64,000 bases of DNA from Phyto melanocephala (Eukaryota > Arthropoda > Insecta > Diptera > Rhinophoridae), in NCBI GenBank assembly GCA_941918925.1, contig OW799234.1, forward strand, positions 10,569,001 through 10,633,000, read 5' to 3'. The notes beneath the pieces are model-generated. The model was not told the DNA's origin and searched no databases. It saw only the letters and a list, made by a program, of their open reading frames with translations. The translations under genes were made by a program, and so were the position numbers. Below, in pieces: positions 60,809 to 64,000 of the stretch; the stretch's first letter is position 1, and each line of letters begins with the position of its first letter.

Positions 60809-62826
60809 CAAGTAAGAGTGCTATATTCGGTCGTGCCGAATCTGATAATACCCTTCACCATCACGTACATTAGTATAATCCCACATCGCAAATTAACCTA
60901 TATTTCATGTTATACGGCATTTTTCCTTATTATTTCCGACGCCATCCTTGATTTTGATTTCTTATGTAGTTAACTGTATTCTACTAGTCAAGCCCTTTAA
61001 TTTGATACCAATATTGATGGGGTTATCCGCCATTTTGTTTTGGACGCCATCTTGGATTTTAAATTTTTTTAAAATTTACTGTATTCTACTGGTCAAGTCC
61101 TTTCATTTGATACCAATATTGAGGGGGTTCAAGAAGTTACTTTTTAAAATACCAGATATATTAATTTATTGTCCGCCATTTCGTAGTGGCGACCAACATG
61201 AATTTTAATTTTTTATAGTGCTTATATTACGCTAGTCAAGTGCTTTCAACATTGAGTCTCTCGGTTGTTTAGAAGCTGAAAAAAATTGATTTTCGTTTGT
61301 AAATTCCTGGAATATATATTTTTTTTAAAAAACTTTTGCCTATAACTTTACCGATTAGAGCCCGGCTTATCGAAAATTGTTCACGAATATCTCTAGAGGC
61401 ATATTATATAGCAAAGGTACCTATAAATTATTCTATGGCTGAACAATTTTAATTTTGGTGGTAAAAATATGGGAAAACAGAGGCAGTCGTGTTTATTTGC
61501 TCATATTTCAGAAAGTTATGGGGCGAATGTGCTGAATTTCAATAGCGATTCATTCCCGGATATTTCCAAGAGATTGATACCATATACAGATCTGAGGAAC
61601 ATATAGTTGCTTCTAAAAGTTGGTTTCAACCAACACACGGACAGACGGGCAGACAGTCGGGGCTTAATCGACTTCTCTATTTATAAGCTTTCAGAAAATA
61701 TATATTTTATGGGGTCGCAAATGAAAATTGTAGAAATTACAAACGGAATGATCGGTATTGAAAATCAGAAACATCGGTACATAAACAACTGAGATATGAG
61801 CAAAAACCCACGACCACCTCGATTTTTTTTTTCACAAAAACAACATTACAACAACAACATACATACATACAAACGTGTATACTGGTTAGAGAAAACGTGG
61901 CATCGAATCCCAGCTGAGCAAAAAAAATTTTTTTTTAAATGTTTTTTAAATTTTTCTTTAATCTTTTTTTTTTTTTTTTATTTTTTATTTAATATATTAT
62001 TTATATTATTATTATTATTTTTTTTTTAATTTTTTTTTATTTATTTTTTGTTTTATATATATTACTAGCCAATCCCGGCGCGCGTTGCTACGCCCCTTCA
62101 TGAATTTTAATCGCATTCTAAATTTTAATCGAATATCAAGTGCAAGGCTAAAAACTATAACTTTTTCTTTATGAGCGTGGCACTGCCCACTTTTCTAATT
62201 ACGAAACTGTATAGTCATGACAGCTCAATAAGTGTGCAAAGTTTCAGAAAAATCGGTCCAGTGTAAGTACCTCAAAATTATACCTTTTTTTATGGGCGTG
62301 GCACTGCGCACTTTTCTAAATACGAAACTGTATAGTCATGACAACTCAATATGTGTGCAAAGTTTCAGAAAAATCGGTCAAGTGCAAGTAGCTAAAACTG
62401 ATAACTAATTTTTTATGGGCGTGGCTCCGCCCACTTTTTTCACCCATAAACACTCCCTGGTATGTGTACAACAACTTACCAAAGTTTGAGTCCGATCGGT
62501 TTTACAGTTTCGGAGTCTATAGCTAACACACACACACACACACACACAGAGTTTCACTTTTATATATATAGATATACATAATAATTTTTTTTTTAATTTT
62601 TTAAAAAATTTTTTTTTTAAATTTTTTTTAAAATTTTTTTTTTTTTTTTGCTTTTTTAACATACATACGTGAATTTATAATTTTACAATGGGACGTTTTT
62701 TTATATGTATGTACGTATTTCATATGGGATGAATGGTGATACAAACCACTGTTATTGCATGACTACACGTTGTGAAGGGTATATAAGATTCGGCACGGCC
62801 GAATATAGCGCTCTTACTTGTTTTCC
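60809..62826. mobile_element. Head-to-head composite of mini-me-type repeats
   Basis: Both outer ends are 3' ends of the mini-me type in opposite orientation: AACAAGTAAGAGTGCTATAT at the left and ATATAGCGCTCTTACTTGTT at the right. From left: AAGATGGCGTC-module repeat on the minus strand (to about 61430), a minus-strand mini-me piece (about 61490-61750), then at 61750/61751 an abrupt switch to a plus-strand mini-me piece that continues, apart from a Helitron insertion at 62065-62572, to 62826. Confidence 0.65.
62065..62572 (-). mobile_element. Mini-Helitron with tandem repeats
   Basis: Read on the minus strand it starts TCTATATATATAAAAGTGAA after an A and ends GGCGTAGCAACGCGCGCCGG then GATTGGCTAG before a T, the Helitron arrangement. 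The interior has 2.5 tandem units of about 116 bp (GGGCGTGGCACTGC, CGAAACTGTATAGTCATGAC, GTGTGCAAAGTTTCAGAAAA) and a (CA)n tract next to the 5' end. At 508 bp it is non-autonomous. Confidence 0.75.
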
Positions 62827-64000
62827 AATAAGTTATTGCACAAATATTTGTATTTTTTAAATTTTTTCCCACAAATTTTACCACTTTTATAAAAATTTTC
62901 AATTAACGCACATAAAAATTAATTTAAATGTAAACAAACTTTGACATTGTGCCGTAAAAATAAAACGAGCAAAAAACAATCAGCTGGCTTCTTAACATCA
63001 CCTAATGTTGAATTCGCCTTGCCTTGTAACACATATAACAATTTTACCTACTTATATTATAATGTTGTATAAATACATCAGAGATGGAAAATATAATCTT
63101 ATTGTCATTTTTTTATATGTTGAAGGAATTTCCTACAACGTACAACTATTACTATAGGTTGTTAATTGGGCATTTGTTTTCAATACAAAAGCGGTATGTA
63201 TTTAAATGACTTAATACCCTGTATTAGTGGGAGTAACTAGACTAGACTACAATGTAACTGTATTGCGCATGTTTAAAACAGCATCCATTATGTTGGCCCA
63301 TGACAGGACACATGTGTTAAATATACTTGCTTTAGTATTAATGTTATGAAAAAAGCTAAAAGCCAACTGTGACCCTTAAAACAAGAATTTTTTATATTTT
63401 TTATTTAAATCATAAATCCTTATATAATACACATATCACATAGAGTTTAAATTAAAACTACATATTAAATCTTATACTTAGAAATGCTGTTTTTACTGAG
63501 AATTATATTTGCTTTAAAAATATCACTTAAATATAAACCTTTAAAATAAGTAAAAAAAAAACGGAGTAAATTACGGCATACGAACGCGATGGTAATTTTT
63601 TTCTAGCGTTCGAGTGTTTTTAGCATTTTCTGATATAAAGACGTTAACGTATAACGTAATTTTCCCTTTATCTGTTTAAATTAATTAAATGTAAAAAATA
63701 GCAGTGTTAAAATTAATTGATTCGTTAATTTTATAAGCATTTTCTGGATTAAACCTCTTTGTCGATAAATTAATCGTAATTACCATTTTAAATCAAAACA
63801 CGAATGGTAAAATTATTTGCGATGGTAATAGCTCCAATAATATTTCTTTGATAAATAGTATTAATCATTAATATAATTAAGCTGATTAAACTAAGAAAAT
63901 TAAGTTTAATAAAAGCTAACATATTACATTTAATATACATATGTAATTGTTTTTATCTAAACTGTGCAAAAAGATGATGAGTTTTTGGATTTATATTCTT

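Larger units (their letters stand above)
60661..63026. mobile_element. MITE of the CAAGGCATATT family, split by 2 kb of insertions
   Basis: Left fragment 60661-60808 (CAAGGCATATTTGTTCATTA, CAGCTGATTATTTTTTCTTC) and right fragment 62827-63026 (CAATCAGCTGGCTTC, CACCTAATGTTGAATTCGCC-TTG) are the halves of one element. The exact 9-bp TAACACATA flanks both outer ends (60652-60660 and 63027-63035). Everything from 60809 to 62826 is inserted repeat DNA. Confidence 0.8.
48549..64000. other. Gene-free, transposon-dense region
   Basis: No host gene recognised on either strand. Named elements below cover about half. Uncovered stretches with nothing identifiable are 48549-49360, 52056-53820, 59800-60650 and 63040-64000; these are AT-rich with CATA microsatellites. 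Hydrophobic open frames in 52782-52982 and 60788-61208 lack splice or codon support and are not called. Confidence 0.6.

Noticed and set aside
61979..62045. Long T/A tracts as a regulatory or origin signal
   Set aside because: The same A/T-only section occurs in every mini-me copy in the window, so it is part of the repeat.

Overview
The window is AT-rich higher-eukaryote DNA with spliced genes, long introns and a heavy load of short mobile elements. The protein set (a tweety-family channel, SMG9, KTI12, carnosine N-methyltransferase), the many mini-me/DINE-1-like repeats with GTCY runs and the tRNA-type SINE point to a brachyceran fly, most likely a calyptrate such as a blow fly or house-fly relative. 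This is an inference from content; no search was run, and all coordinates were read by eye.

Layout. 1-9609: repeat-rich sequence, probably an intron of the first gene, whose 5' exons lie outside the window. 9610-20616 (+): 3' half of a tweety-family (TTYH) anion channel with two alternative last exons in the same splice phase. The distal one continues in frame past a TGA and then a TAG for 575 and 219 more codons, which makes it a candidate double stop-codon readthrough gene. 20617-34829: probable 3'UTR plus gene-free DNA with many inverted-repeat elements. 34830-36248 (-): Smg9 (nonsense-mediated decay). 36508-37605 (+): Kti12 (Elongator/tRNA wobble modification), head-to-head with Smg9. 37874-39629 (-): carnosine N-methyltransferase, tail-to-tail with Kti12. 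41410-43246 (+): an unrecognised basic/acidic protein with internal repeats. 43931-48548 (-): an unrecognised five-exon gene with two possible N-terminal membrane segments. 48549-64000: no gene recognised; almost entirely mobile elements, several nested two or three deep.

The five genes between 34.8 and 48.5 kb alternate in strand, so promoters are shared or adjacent (Smg9/Kti12) and 3' ends face one another (Kti12/Carnmt; the two unknown genes). They do not form one pathway; Smg9, Kti12 and Carnmt are separate housekeeping functions. The most notable signals are the two in-frame stops inside the tweety C-terminal reading frame, the repeat-built unknown protein at 41.4-43.2 kb, and the layered transposon nests at 50.6-52.1, 55.3-59.8 and 60.7-63.0 kb.
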